A stretch of DNA of 64,000 nucleotides from Rhizobium altiplani. GTDB lineage: Bacteria > Pseudomonadota > Alphaproteobacteria > Rhizobiales > Rhizobiaceae. The notes under the pieces were generated by a model. It saw only the letters and a list, made by a program, of their open reading frames with translations. It was not told the DNA's origin and ran no database searches. The stretch lies in the NCBI RefSeq assembly GCF_001542405.1, contig NZ_LNCD01000124.1:62001-126000 (forward strand). Reading direction: 5' to 3'. How positions within the stretch are numbered: the stretch's first letter is position 1; each line of letters opens with the position of its first letter. This document shows positions 26,066-34,799 of this stretch, one piece after another. A program made the translations under genes and the position numbers.

Positions 26066-26905
26066 TTATTCCTTTATGGGAATCCAGATTTCCGTCAGGC
26101 CCATGCCGGTATAGGGGTCGAAGCGGTCGTCGTAACGCTCGAACATGTCGGGCATGTTGCCGAACTCCATGCCTGCGTTCGGCATCCAGCTCCCGAAAAT
26201 CTGGTGCATCGTAGCGGGAATGCCGGAGACGTGGCCGCGATGAGCAAAGACCGCATAGCGCTGACCGGGTATCTTCAACGTGGCAAAGCCGTCCGGCAGG
26301 TCGCTGCTGTCGTCGACAGCCACGGCCGCCATGTAGCGGAATTTCTCTGTCTCTCCCTCGATGTGCGTGCAGAGGCCATAGGCGACATTGCCGACCTGGC
26401 CGGGAATGCTGCCGAAATGAACATTGAATTTTTGCCAGAGCGAGGGAATCGCGGCATTGCCGCCATAGGGATATGTCTCCTGCAAGCCGGCAAATAGCAT
26501 CGGCGGCAAGGTTTCAAATCGTGGCGGCTCGAGTTCGGGAAGGCGGGCGGGATCCATTCTGATCGGCTCCAGTAGTGCGAGGTTGCGCGTGTGCCCCTGC
26601 TTGCGGACGGCCTCAGGTGTCAGGCCGAACTGGTCGCGAAAGGCGCGAGTGAAAGCCTCGTGCGAGCCATAACCCGCGTCGAGGGCAACCTCGAGAATGC
26701 TCTCCGGCTGATCGACGAGCATCCGTGCCGCGCCGCTCAGACGGCGGGCGCGGATATAGCCGCTGATCGAATGCCCGGTGACGAGTCCGAAGACGCGCGA
26801 GAGGTGGTAGCGCGAAAGGCCGGCAACGTCCGAAATCTCTTCCAGAGTAATGTCGTTGCCGAAATGACTTTCGATGAACCAGATCGCACGTCCGACGGCG
26901 CTCAT
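26066..26905 (-). CDS. AraC-family regulator with C-terminal GyrI-like effector domain
   Basis: A 279-residue protein. The N-terminal AraC helix-turn-helix pair (about 5-105) includes LEEISDVAGLSRYHLSRVFGLVTGHSI and ALDAGYGSHEAFTRAFRDQFGLTPEAVRK. The C-terminal domain (about 125-279) is GyrI/SOUL-like, ending in GMGLTEIWIPIKE. This layout matches Rob and related multidrug-sensing activators that bind hydrophobic ligands. Lying near two EmrAB pumps, it may regulate a drug response, although it is divergent from neither pump. Confidence 0.88.
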   Translation of the reverse strand: MSAVGRAIWFIESHFGNDITLEEISDVAGLSRYHLSRVFGLVTGHSISGYIRARRLSGAARMLVDQPESILEVALDAGYGSHEAFTRAFRDQFGLTPEAVRKQGHTRNLALLEPIRMDPARLPELEPPRFETLPPMLFAGLQETYPYGGNAAIPSLWQKFNVHFGSIPGQVGNVAYGLCTHIEGETEKFRYMAAVAVDDSSDLPDGFATLKIPGQRYAVFAHRGHVSGIPATMHQIFGSWMPNAGMEFGNMPDMFERYDDRFDPYTGMGLTEIWIPIKE

Positions 26906-27011
26906 TTCTTCTCCCTGGCTGCATTCCCTTCATAGCGAAGGGCAGCAGGCCGCGTTTGATCCCTGTTGCGGGATTCTGGCGCGGACGGAGAAAGAAATCA
27001 AAGGTGTGGGT

Positions 27012-27683
27012 TCAGGATCGCTTCTTGGTTCCGTACGCGGCGGTGAAGACGCGGATGGCGCCGTTGACCACGCGATCCATCTCCTCGCGCGGAGGAGGGG
27101 CGTCCATGTCGCCGAACAGCCGCAGCTTGAAGAAGCTTCCGCCGCAGAGCTCCAGGAACTGGCGGGCGGCAAGCTCTATGTCGTCGATCTCGAAACGGCC
27201 GGCCTCGACCTGGCTCGTCAGGAAGTCCTTCAGCACCGTCCGGATGTTCTCGGGGCCGGTGAAAAAGCGCTGACAGAGATGCGGCATGCGGTCGCGGACG
27301 CCGATGACCGTACGCATCGCATTGATGACCTTATCCTCGGTCAGATGGCTGACAAAGGTCATCCCGAAGTCGTGCAGCGCAACGTCGGGATCATTGGATT
27401 CCTTGAGAGTATTGCGCACGCTGGCGACGAACGCCGCGCGCTCGCTCTCCATCATCGCGGTGAAGAGCTCTTCCTTGTTGGCGAAGTAGACGTAGAGCGT
27501 TCCTTTTGAAACTCCCGCCTCGCGCGTTACATCGTTCATGCTCGCGGCATCGAAGCCAAGTTTCATGAAAACGCGGCGGGCGCCGTCGAGAATTTGTTTG
27601 CGCTTGGCAGGGTCTTCGCCCGCGGCCCATCGGCCGCCTGACGAGGGAGACTCATCCACGCGCGTATCGGAAAGCTCTGTCAT
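27012..27683 (-). CDS. TetR-family repressor of the second EmrAB operon
   Basis: A 223-residue TetR protein. The N-terminal extension (about 1-25) is polar; the helix-turn-helix (about 28-75) reads RKQILDGARRVFMKLGF and SMNDVTREAGVSKGTLYVYFANKEELF. The C-terminal domain has the TetR_C pattern of AcrR-like drug sensors. It is divergent from emrA2 with two GAAC-rich inverted repeats in the 154-bp gap. Confidence 0.9.
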   Translation of the reverse strand: MTELSDTRVDESPSSGGRWAAGEDPAKRKQILDGARRVFMKLGFDAASMNDVTREAGVSKGTLYVYFANKEELFTAMMESERAAFVASVRNTLKESNDPDVALHDFGMTFVSHLTEDKVINAMRTVIGVRDRMPHLCQRFFTGPENIRTVLKDFLTSQVEAGRFEIDDIELAARQFLELCGGSFFKLRLFGDMDAPPPREEMDRVVNGAIRVFTAAYGTKKRS

Positions 27684-27728
27684 AGCTCCTTAACCATATC
27701 CGCATCAGCGAACTTTTCGTTAATAAAA

Positions 27729-27746
27729 TCGAACCGGGTGGTTCGA
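27729..27746. promoter_or_regulatory. Inverted repeat, TetR operator candidate (second EmrAB)
   Basis: TCGAACC-GGGT-GGTTCGA, 7-bp arms. It lies 46 bp upstream of the TetR start. It shares the GAAC/GTTC half-site with the second repeat nearer emrA. Confidence 0.65.
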
Positions 27747-27781
27747 TACAGCTTGATATGAATGGAAAAAGGTTCTATGTC

Positions 27782-27803
27782 AACTGAACCGAACCGTTCA
27801 GTT
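27782..27803. promoter_or_regulatory. Inverted repeat, second TetR operator candidate
   Basis: AACTGAAC-CGAACC-GTTCAGTT, 8-bp arms, 35 bp before the emrA start. Together with the first repeat it would let one TetR protein control both directions. Confidence 0.65.
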
Positions 27804-27837
27804 CGATTAAATTCACTCAATTTGCCGGTAGTCGCCC

Positions 27838-29034
27838 ATGTCGTCCAGTCCAAAAGCCAATGTTGCCCGCATCGTCAGCGAACCTGCTGAAACCGAGGGC
27901 AAGGCTCAGGAAGCAGCAGTCCCCACCGCGGAAGCACCGCGCGCGCCGCAGGCTCCTGCCGACACGCAGGCCGTTCCCGCGGAGAAGAAGAAAAAGCGCA
28001 GTCTTGCCCTGCCAATCATCGGCCTTGCGCTGCTCGCAGGTGCCGCATGGTACGGCTACGATTGGTGGACGACGGGCCGTTTCCTGGTCTCGACCGACGA
28101 CGCTTACATCGAAGGCGATATCGCGACGATCTCGCCGAAGGTTACCGGCTATGTCGCCAAGGTGAACGTCGTTGCCAACCAGAAGGTCAAGGCCGGCGAC
28201 GTTCTGGCCTCGCTGGACGACGGCGACTACAAGCTCGCCCTCGATCAGGCGGTGGCTTCTCTCGATACCGAAAAGCTCTCGCTGCAGCGTATTGACGCGC
28301 AGATTGCCGGTGGTCAGGCAAGCCTCGACCAGGCCAAGGCCCAGAAGACGGCGTTGGAAGCCACCGTTCGCGGTGCGCAGATCACACAGACCCGCGCCGC
28401 GGAACTGCAATCCAAGTCTGTCGGTACGACCGCTAACCTCGACGCCGCGAACATTGCTCTCGACCAGGCAAAGGCAAACCTGATTGGCGGTGATGCGGCG
28501 ATCGCATCCGCGGAAGCAAATGTAACGCTGCTGCAGGCGCAGCGCCGCGAGGCCGAAGGCACGATCCGCCAGCTCGAGCTTGCGCGCGACAAGGCTGTCC
28601 GCGACCTCTCCTTCACGGTCCTGAAAGCGCCCTATGATGGCGTCGTCGGCAATCGCTCGGTGCAGGAGGGCGATCTGGTGTCGCCCGGCCAGCGTCTGAT
28701 GGCGCTCGTCCCGGTTCGTCAGCTCTTTATCGACGCGAACTTCAAGGAAACGCAGATCCAACATCTGGTGCCGGGCTCCAAGGTCAACGTGCACGTCGAT
28801 GCTTATGGCGACCATCCGATCGTCGGCACGGTTGAATCGATTTCGCCGGCTTCCGGCTCCGTCTTCTCGCTGCTGCCCCCGGAAAACGCCACGGGCAACT
28901 TCACGAAGATCATTCAGCGCGTGCCGGTTCGTATCTCGCTGCCGCAGGATGCTCTCGACAGCGGTCGCCTGCGCGCAGGCCTGAGCGTGGTTGTTGATGT
29001 CGACACGCGCACGGCGCCGGATGCGACCAAGTAA
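27838..29034 (+). CDS. emrA: HlyD/EmrA-family membrane fusion protein (second copy)
   Basis: A 398-residue adaptor paralogous to the copy at 20466. A Pro/Ala/Glu-rich cytoplasmic N-terminus is followed by KKKKRS, a membrane helix (about 56-74), VSTDDAYIEGD, a coiled hairpin (about 130-265) and the shared LLPPENATGNFTKIIQRVPV region. It would couple the second MFS pump to an outer-membrane channel. The ribosome site before the ATG is poor, so start efficiency may be low or another start may be used. Confidence 0.92.
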   Translation: MSSSPKANVARIVSEPAETEGKAQEAAVPTAEAPRAPQAPADTQAVPAEKKKKRSLALPIIGLALLAGAAWYGYDWWTTGRFLVSTDDAYIEGDIATISPKVTGYVAKVNVVANQKVKAGDVLASLDDGDYKLALDQAVASLDTEKLSLQRIDAQIAGGQASLDQAKAQKTALEATVRGAQITQTRAAELQSKSVGTTANLDAANIALDQAKANLIGGDAAIASAEANVTLLQAQRREAEGTIRQLELARDKAVRDLSFTVLKAPYDGVVGNRSVQEGDLVSPGQRLMALVPVRQLFIDANFKETQIQHLVPGSKVNVHVDAYGDHPIVGTVESISPASGSVFSLLPPENATGNFTKIIQRVPVRISLPQDALDSGRLRAGLSVVVDVDTRTAPDATK

Positions 29035-29053
29035 ATCCTGACGAGGTAGGCCG

Positions 29054-30646
29054 ATGGCCGCGAGCGCAACAGTTGGAACCGTTCCGGCCACTCCGGCGGC
29101 CACGGATCATATGGATCCACGCAAGCTCATCGCGTTCTTCGCGATGGTGCTCGGCATGTTCATGTCGATCCTCGATATCCAGATCGTGTCGGCATCGCTT
29201 GCCGAAATCCAGGCTGGCCTCAGCGCTGGTTCGGACGAGATCGGCTGGGTGCAGACCTCCTATCTGATCGCCGAAGTCATCATGATTCCGCTGTCGGGCA
29301 CGCTCGCGCGCATCGTCTCGACACGATACCTGTTTGCGGCTTCCGCTGCTGGCTTCACCATGGCGAGCGCGCTCTGTGCGACGGCGACGAACATCGACCA
29401 GATGATCGTCTACCGCGCCATCCAGGGTTTCATCGGCGGCGGCATGATTCCGTCGGTCTTTGCGGCAGCCTTCACGATCTTCCCGCCCTCCAAGCGCAGC
29501 ATCGTCTCGCCGATCATCGGCCTGATCGCCACGCTTGCTCCGACCATCGGCCCGACGGTCGGCGGCTATCTCAGCCACGCCTTCTCGTGGCACTGGCTGT
29601 TCCTGGTCAACATTGTCCCGGGCATCATTGTGACGATCGTCACTTGGAATTTCATCGATTTCGATAAGCCGGAATTCGCGCTGATCAAGAAGTTCGATTG
29701 GTGGGGCCTGTTGTCGATGGGCGTCTTCCTCGGCGCGCTTGAGTATGTGCTGGAGGAAGGCAATTCCAACGACTGGTTCAACGACAGCTATATCTTCATG
29801 GGCGCGATCGCCTCTGCAATCGCTGCCGTTGTCTTCTTCTATCGGGCCTTCACCGTTGATTTCCCGGTCGTCGACCTGAGGGCCTTCACGAACCGAAACT
29901 TTGCCTTCGGCTCCGTGTTTTCCTTCGTCATGGGTATCGGCCTCTATGGCTTGACCTATATCTACCCCGTCTATCTCGGGCGCATTCGCGGCTATGACTC
30001 GCTGATGATCGGCGAAACGATGTTCGTATCGGGCCTCGCGATGTTCTTCACCGCGCCAATCGCCGGAAAGCTGTCGACGAAGATGGATCTGCGGCTGATG
30101 ATGGTGATCGGTTTCGCCAGCTTCGCGGCCGGTACCTACATCATGACGCATCTGACCCAGGACTGGGACTTCTACGAGCTCCTCATTCCGCAGATCTTCC
30201 GCGGCTTCGGGCTGATGATGTGCATGGTGCCGATCAACAATATCGCGCTCGGCACGATGCCGCCGGCCCGTATGCGCGGCGCGTCGGGCCTCTTCAACCT
30301 GACTCGTAACCTCGGCGGCGCCGTGGGGCTGGCGATCATCAACACCGTGCTGACGAACCGGCAGGATGTTCATTACGAGCGGCTGCGCGAGAATATCGAT
30401 TGGGGAAATCCCGCCGCGATCGACCAGATGAACAACATGGCGGCGAACTTCGACGCCTACGGCATGGATGGCGCGGTTGTTGCCATCAAGCAGATGGTCG
30501 GGCTCGTGACGAAGCAGGCAATCGTCCTGTCCTTCAGTGATGTTTTCCTGATGCTGACCGTGCTGTTCCTGGCGATGATCCTGGGCGTTGCGATGCTGGA
30601 CAAGCCTGCACCCCAAGGCGGAGGTGGCGGCGGCGGAGGCCACTGA
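29054..30646 (+). CDS. emrB: DHA2-family MFS drug efflux transporter, EmrB type (second copy)
   Basis: A 530-residue transporter with 14 predicted membrane helices. QIVSASLAEIQAGLS in helix 1 and APTIGPTVGGYLSHAFSWHWLF in helix 5 mark it as DHA2. It is 19 bp behind emrA. The C-terminus is a run of eight Gly then His, a low-complexity tail longer than in the first copy. The substrate is unknown; different from that of the first pump by inference, since each pump has its own repressor and operator. Confidence 0.92.
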   Translation: MAASATVGTVPATPAATDHMDPRKLIAFFAMVLGMFMSILDIQIVSASLAEIQAGLSAGSDEIGWVQTSYLIAEVIMIPLSGTLARIVSTRYLFAASAAGFTMASALCATATNIDQMIVYRAIQGFIGGGMIPSVFAAAFTIFPPSKRSIVSPIIGLIATLAPTIGPTVGGYLSHAFSWHWLFLVNIVPGIIVTIVTWNFIDFDKPEFALIKKFDWWGLLSMGVFLGALEYVLEEGNSNDWFNDSYIFMGAIASAIAAVVFFYRAFTVDFPVVDLRAFTNRNFAFGSVFSFVMGIGLYGLTYIYPVYLGRIRGYDSLMIGETMFVSGLAMFFTAPIAGKLSTKMDLRLMMVIGFASFAAGTYIMTHLTQDWDFYELLIPQIFRGFGLMMCMVPINNIALGTMPPARMRGASGLFNLTRNLGGAVGLAIINTVLTNRQDVHYERLRENIDWGNPAAIDQMNNMAANFDAYGMDGAVVAIKQMVGLVTKQAIVLSFSDVFLMLTVLFLAMILGVAMLDKPAPQGGGGGGGGH

Positions 30647-30667
30647 CCACTCTTGAAATCAGGTTTT

Positions 30668-30705
30668 AGGGCCGGCCTGGGACACCACGCCGGCCCTCAT
30701 TTTTT
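30668..30705 (+). terminator. Rho-independent terminator after the second EmrAB operon
   Basis: AGGGCCGGC pairs with GCCGGCCCT around a 12-base loop, followed by CATTTTTT. Confidence 0.85.
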
Positions 30706-30726
30706 GCATAAAGATTTGACGTGAAC

Positions 30727-30738
30727 GGAAACGTTTGC
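30727..30738. promoter_or_regulatory. LacI-type operator candidate upstream of the xyl cluster (site 1)
   Basis: GGAAACGTTTGC has an AAACGTTT core with a central CG, the usual form of LacI-family sites. It lies 55 bp before the LacI start. Its centre is 20 bp from the next palindrome. Confidence 0.6.
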
Positions 30739-30742
30739 AGTT

Positions 30743-30762
30743 TTTGATTTACGTACATCAAA
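30743..30762. promoter_or_regulatory. CG-centred palindrome upstream of the xyl cluster (site 2)
   Basis: A 20-bp palindrome with arms TTTGAT/ATCAAA and core TACGTA, one mismatched pair. It lies 31 bp before the LacI start, two helical turns from site 1. Together they could bind a LacI tetramer or two dimers that autoregulate lacI-xylB-xylA. Confidence 0.6.
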
Positions 30763-30793
30763 TTTGGAGCTAAAGGTCTCGTCAGGAGGAGAG

Positions 30794-31819
30794 ATGAGGC
30801 CAACAGTCCACGATATCGCTGCTGCGGCAGGCGTCAGCCTGGCAACCGTTGACCGGGTTTTGAACCAGCGGCCGGGCGTGCGTCACGTGACGCGCGAGAA
30901 GGTCGAGAACGCCATTCGCGAGATCGGCTATGTCAGGGACGTTGCCGCTGCCAATCTCGCCAAGGGCCGGACCTATCCGCTCGTGTTCATCCTTCCGACC
31001 AGCGACAATTCTTTCATGCATGGGCTGAACGACGAGGTGCAAGCCGCGATTGCGCGGTCGTCCGTGGAGCGAACGCAAATCCGCACCGTCGAGGTGCCGG
31101 CGTTCGATCCGGGCGCGCTCGTCAGGGTTCTGGACGAACTTGGAGAAGAGCGGCCTTCGGGGGTCGCGCTTGTCGCCACCGATGCGCCTGAGGTGCGCGA
31201 CGCTGTCGATCGGCTGGTGAAGGACGGTATTCCCGTCGTGACGCTGGTTTCGGATCTCACCGGTTCGCAGCGGCATCACTATGCCGGTGTCGACAATATT
31301 GCCGCCGGACGCACAGCCGCACGGCTGCTGGGGCGTTTCTTGGGCGGCAGCAAGGGGGAGGTCGCGGTGCTCGCCGGCTCGATGCTGGTCCGCGACCATC
31401 GCGAACGCCTCGAGGGTTTTGCTGCCGTCATGGCCGCGGAGTTTCCATCGCTCTCCATCCTTCCCGTCATTGAGGGGCGCGACGATCCTGACATGGCGCA
31501 CATGCTGGTGGCGGATGCGTTGTCGAAGAAAAGCGGCATCATCGGCGTCTACAGCCTCGGCGCCGGTAATCGCGGCCTGATCAAGGCACTGAAGGAAAAG
31601 GCTGTCGACCGGTCGCTGACGGTCGTCGCGCACGAATTGACGGCCCATACTCGCGCCGCGCTCCTTGATGGAACGATTGATGCAATTCTGAACCAGAATG
31701 CAGGCCATGAGGTGCGCAGCGCTATCCGCGTCCTCAAGGCGAAGGCGGACGGACTTTCCGTCATCGAGGCGCAGGAGCGCATCCGCCTCGACATATTTCT
31801 GAAAGATAATCTGCCGTAA
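30794..31819 (+). CDS. LacI-family regulator of the xylose genes
   Basis: A 341-residue LacI/GalR protein. The N-terminal headpiece reads PTVHDIAAAAGVSLATVDRVLNQRPGV, followed by the hinge and a periplasmic-binding-protein-like domain ending near FLKDNLP. AGGAGG stands before the ATG at 30794. It is the first gene of a cluster with xylB and xylA on the same strand (18 bp before xylB), so xylose or a derivative is the likely ligand. This is a LacI-type regulator and not the ROK-type XylR of Bacillus. Confidence 0.9.
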   Translation: MRPTVHDIAAAAGVSLATVDRVLNQRPGVRHVTREKVENAIREIGYVRDVAAANLAKGRTYPLVFILPTSDNSFMHGLNDEVQAAIARSSVERTQIRTVEVPAFDPGALVRVLDELGEERPSGVALVATDAPEVRDAVDRLVKDGIPVVTLVSDLTGSQRHHYAGVDNIAAGRTAARLLGRFLGGSKGEVAVLAGSMLVRDHRERLEGFAAVMAAEFPSLSILPVIEGRDDPDMAHMLVADALSKKSGIIGVYSLGAGNRGLIKALKEKAVDRSLTVVAHELTAHTRAALLDGTIDAILNQNAGHEVRSAIRVLKAKADGLSVIEAQERIRLDIFLKDNLP

Positions 31820-31837
31820 CGGCAAAGGGAGAAACAC

Positions 31838-33292
31838 ATGTATCTGGGTCTCGATCTCGGAACCTCCGGCGTCAAAGCCATGCTGATCGATGGCGATCAG
31901 AAGATCATAGGCTCGGCCAATGGTTCGCTCGACGTCTCGCGCCCGCATTCCGGATGGTCGGAGCAGGAGCCCTCGCACTGGATCCGCGCGACGGAAGAGG
32001 CTGTATCCGGGTTAAAGGCAAAGCATCCGAAGGAACTCGCTGCCGTGAAGGGCATTGGCCTTTCCGGCCAGATGCACGGCGCAACCCTGCTCGATGCCGA
32101 GGATAAGGTGCTGCGCCCCTGCATTCTGTGGAACGATACGCGCTCTTTTGTCGAGGCAGCCGCGCTGGATTCCGATCCGCGTTTCCGCAGGCTGACCGGC
32201 AACATCGTTTTCCCCGGCTTTACCGCGCCAAAGCTTGCCTGGGTCGCCAAGCATGAGCCGGAGATCTTCGCCAAGGTCGCCAAGGTGCTGCTGCCGAAGG
32301 ACTATCTGCGCCTCTGGCTGACCGGCGAGCACATTTCGGAAATGTCGGACTCTGCCGGCACCTCGTGGCTTGACACCGGCAAGCGCAAGTGGTCATCAGA
32401 GCTTCTTGCGGTCACCGGCCTCGATGAAAAGCAGATGCCTCATCTGATCGAAGGCACGGAGCAGGGCGGCAAGCTGCGCGGCGAACTGGCCAGCAAGTGG
32501 GGAATCTCCGGAAGTGTCGTCGTTGCCGGCGGCGCCGGCGATAATGCCGCTTCCGCCTGCGGCATGGGCACGGTCAGCGATGGCGCGGCCTTCGTGTCGC
32601 TTGGTACCTCGGGCGTTCTCTTCGCGGCCAATGCGGCCTATTTGCCGAAGCCGGAAAGCGCCGTGCATGCGTTCTGCCATGCGCTGCCGAATACCTGGCA
32701 TCAGATGGGCGTCATCCTCTCGGCTACGGACGCGCTGAACTGGCACTCCAGCGTCACGGGAAAGTCGGCGGCTGACCTGACCACTGAACTCGGTGAAACG
32801 CTGAAAGCGCCGTCGGGCGTCACCTTCCTTCCCTATCTCTCGGGCGAGCGCACGCCGCACAACGATGCCGTCATCCGCGGTGCGTTCATCGGCCTCGAGC
32901 ATGAGAGCAGCCGCGTGGTGCTGACCCAGGCTGTTCTCGAAGGCGTGTCCTTCGCGATCCGCGACAATCTCGAAGCGCTGCGTTCTGCGGGCACGGATAT
33001 TTCCCGTGTCACCGCGATCGGCGGCGGCTCGCGCTCGCGCTATTGGCTGGCCTCGATTGCTACGGTGCTCGGTGTGCCGGTCGACCTGCCGGCTGACGGT
33101 GACTTCGGCGCAGCGTTTGGCGCGGCCCGCCTCGGCCTGATCGCCGCGACTGGCGCAGATCCGGTTGGGGTCTGCACACCACCGAAGACGGCGGGCACGA
33201 TCGAGCCTGTCGCGGCGCTCTCCGGCGCTTACGAAGATTCCTACAAGGGCTATCGCGCTCTCTATCCGGCGATCAAATCGCTGCAGCACTGA
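31838..33292 (+). CDS. xylB: Xylulokinase
   Basis: A 484-residue FGGY-family kinase that phosphorylates D-xylulose to xylulose 5-phosphate in the cytoplasm. N-terminal MYLGLDLGTSGVKAMLID is the phosphate-binding start; SGQMHGATLLD is the XylB sugar-site motif; GGAGDNAASACGMG carries the catalytic Asp; GGGSRSRYW is in the C-terminal ATP domain. It is followed by xylA after 39 bp. Its length matches bacterial XylB. Confidence 0.96.
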   Translation: MYLGLDLGTSGVKAMLIDGDQKIIGSANGSLDVSRPHSGWSEQEPSHWIRATEEAVSGLKAKHPKELAAVKGIGLSGQMHGATLLDAEDKVLRPCILWNDTRSFVEAAALDSDPRFRRLTGNIVFPGFTAPKLAWVAKHEPEIFAKVAKVLLPKDYLRLWLTGEHISEMSDSAGTSWLDTGKRKWSSELLAVTGLDEKQMPHLIEGTEQGGKLRGELASKWGISGSVVVAGGAGDNAASACGMGTVSDGAAFVSLGTSGVLFAANAAYLPKPESAVHAFCHALPNTWHQMGVILSATDALNWHSSVTGKSAADLTTELGETLKAPSGVTFLPYLSGERTPHNDAVIRGAFIGLEHESSRVVLTQAVLEGVSFAIRDNLEALRSAGTDISRVTAIGGGSRSRYWLASIATVLGVPVDLPADGDFGAAFGAARLGLIAATGADPVGVCTPPKTAGTIEPVAALSGAYEDSYKGYRALYPAIKSLQH

Positions 33293-33331
33293 ACCCAGAA
33301 CAACAATCCCGAAACCCAAGGAGACATGGAC

Positions 33332-34642
33332 ATGAGCACCGGATTTTTCGGCGACATCCAGAAGATCAAATATGAAGGCCCGGACAGCAAGAATCCGCTG
33401 GCCTTCCGCCACTACAACAAGGACGAAGTCGTTCTCGGCAAGCGCCTGGAAGATCATCTGCGCTTCGCGGTCGCCTACTGGCACACCTTCGCCTGGCAGG
33501 GCGGCGATCCCTTCGGCGGCCAGACTTTCCTACGCCCCTGGTTCGAAGATACGATGAAGGCCGCCAAGCTGAAGGCCGACGTTGCGTTCGAACTTTTCCA
33601 GTTGCTCGACGCGCCCTACTACTGCTTCCATGACGCCGACGTGCGCCCGGAAGGCAAGAACTTCGCCGAAAACACCAAGAACCTGAACGAGATCGTCGAC
33701 TACTTCGCCGAAAAGCAGGCCGCATCAGGCGTCAAGCTGCTCTGGGGTACCGCGAACCTCTTCTCGAACCGCCGCTTCATGTCGGGTGCGGCCACCAACC
33801 CGGATCCGGAAGTCTTCGCCTACTCCGCTGCGACGGTTAAGACCTGCATGGACGCCACGGCCAAGCTCGGTGGCGAGAACTACGTTCTCTGGGGCGGCCG
33901 CGAAGGCTATGAGACCCTGCTCAACACCGACCTCAAAAAGGAACTCGACCATCTCGGCCGCTTCCTCAACCTCGTCGTCGAGTACAAGCACAAGATCGGC
34001 TACAAGGGCACGATCCTCATCGAGCCGAAGCCGCAGGAGCCGACCAAGCACCAGTACGACTACGACGTCGCGACGGTCTACGGCTTCCTCAAGAAGCACG
34101 GCCTCGAAAACGAAGTGAAGGTCAACATCGAACAGGGCCACGCGATCCTCGCCGGCCACTCCTTCGAGCACGAACTGGCACTCGCGAACGCGCTCGGCAT
34201 CTTCGGCTCGATCGACATGAACCGCAACGACTACCAGTCGGGCTGGGATACCGACCAGTTCCCGAACAACGTTCCGGAAATGGCGCTCGCCTACTACTAC
34301 GTCCTGCAGGGCGGCGGCTTCACCACCGGCGGCACCAACTTCGACGCCAAGCTGCGCCGCCAGTCGCTCGATCCGGAAGATCTGCTGATTGGCCATATCG
34401 GCGGCATGGATGCCTGCGCCCGCGGTCTCAAGGCTGCTGCCAAGATGATCGAGGACAAGGCTCTGTCCGGCCCGCTCGATGCCCGCTACGCCGGCTGGGA
34501 TTCGGCCGAAGGCCAGAAGCTCGCCCGCGGCGAATACTCGCTCGAGCAGATCGCCGAGTGGGTCGAAGCCAAGGACATCAATCCGCAGCCGAAGTCCGGC
34601 AAGCAGGAACTGCTCGAAAACATCGTCAACCGTTACGTTTAA
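33332..34642 (+). CDS. xylA: Xylose isomerase
   Basis: A 436-residue class II-type xylose isomerase with a TIM barrel binding two divalent metals. YWHTFAWQGGDPFGG carries the catalytic His/Asp near residue 52; KPQEPTKHQYDYD and DMNRNDYQSGWDTDQFPNN supply metal ligands. It converts D-xylose to D-xylulose for XylB. Two ATGs are in frame; AAGGAG at 33318-33323 is eight bases from the ATG at 33332 but only two from 33326, so I use 33332. A terminator closes the cluster. No xylose transporter lies in this operon. Confidence 0.97.
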   Translation: MSTGFFGDIQKIKYEGPDSKNPLAFRHYNKDEVVLGKRLEDHLRFAVAYWHTFAWQGGDPFGGQTFLRPWFEDTMKAAKLKADVAFELFQLLDAPYYCFHDADVRPEGKNFAENTKNLNEIVDYFAEKQAASGVKLLWGTANLFSNRRFMSGAATNPDPEVFAYSAATVKTCMDATAKLGGENYVLWGGREGYETLLNTDLKKELDHLGRFLNLVVEYKHKIGYKGTILIEPKPQEPTKHQYDYDVATVYGFLKKHGLENEVKVNIEQGHAILAGHSFEHELALANALGIFGSIDMNRNDYQSGWDTDQFPNNVPEMALAYYYVLQGGGFTTGGTNFDAKLRRQSLDPEDLLIGHIGGMDACARGLKAAAKMIEDKALSGPLDARYAGWDSAEGQKLARGEYSLEQIAEWVEAKDINPQPKSGKQELLENIVNRYV

Positions 34643-34664
34643 TCGGCGGTTGATTGTGGAGGAG

Positions 34665-34697
34665 AGGGCCGGGAGCGAGAGCTTCCCGGCCCTTTTT
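34665..34697 (+). terminator. Rho-independent terminator after xylA
   Basis: AGGGCCGGGAGC pairs with GCTTCCCGGCCCT (one bulge) around GAGA, followed by TTTTT. Confidence 0.88.
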
Positions 34698-34799
34698 CGT
34701 TGATGGGGACGGCGCGCGGTCGTCGCCTTGACGGTTCAGGCGAGATAGGATGCCAAGGGTACACTGCGGGCGGCCGGATGGCGATCTGAAAAGAAGGGC

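Noticed and set aside
27817..30643. Very long minus-strand open frames (428 and 577 codons) over the second emrAB operon
   Set aside because: They mirror real genes in high-GC DNA with strong third-position bias. Their proteins are rich in Arg, Asp, His and Gly and show no domain, and the plus-strand genes are unambiguous.
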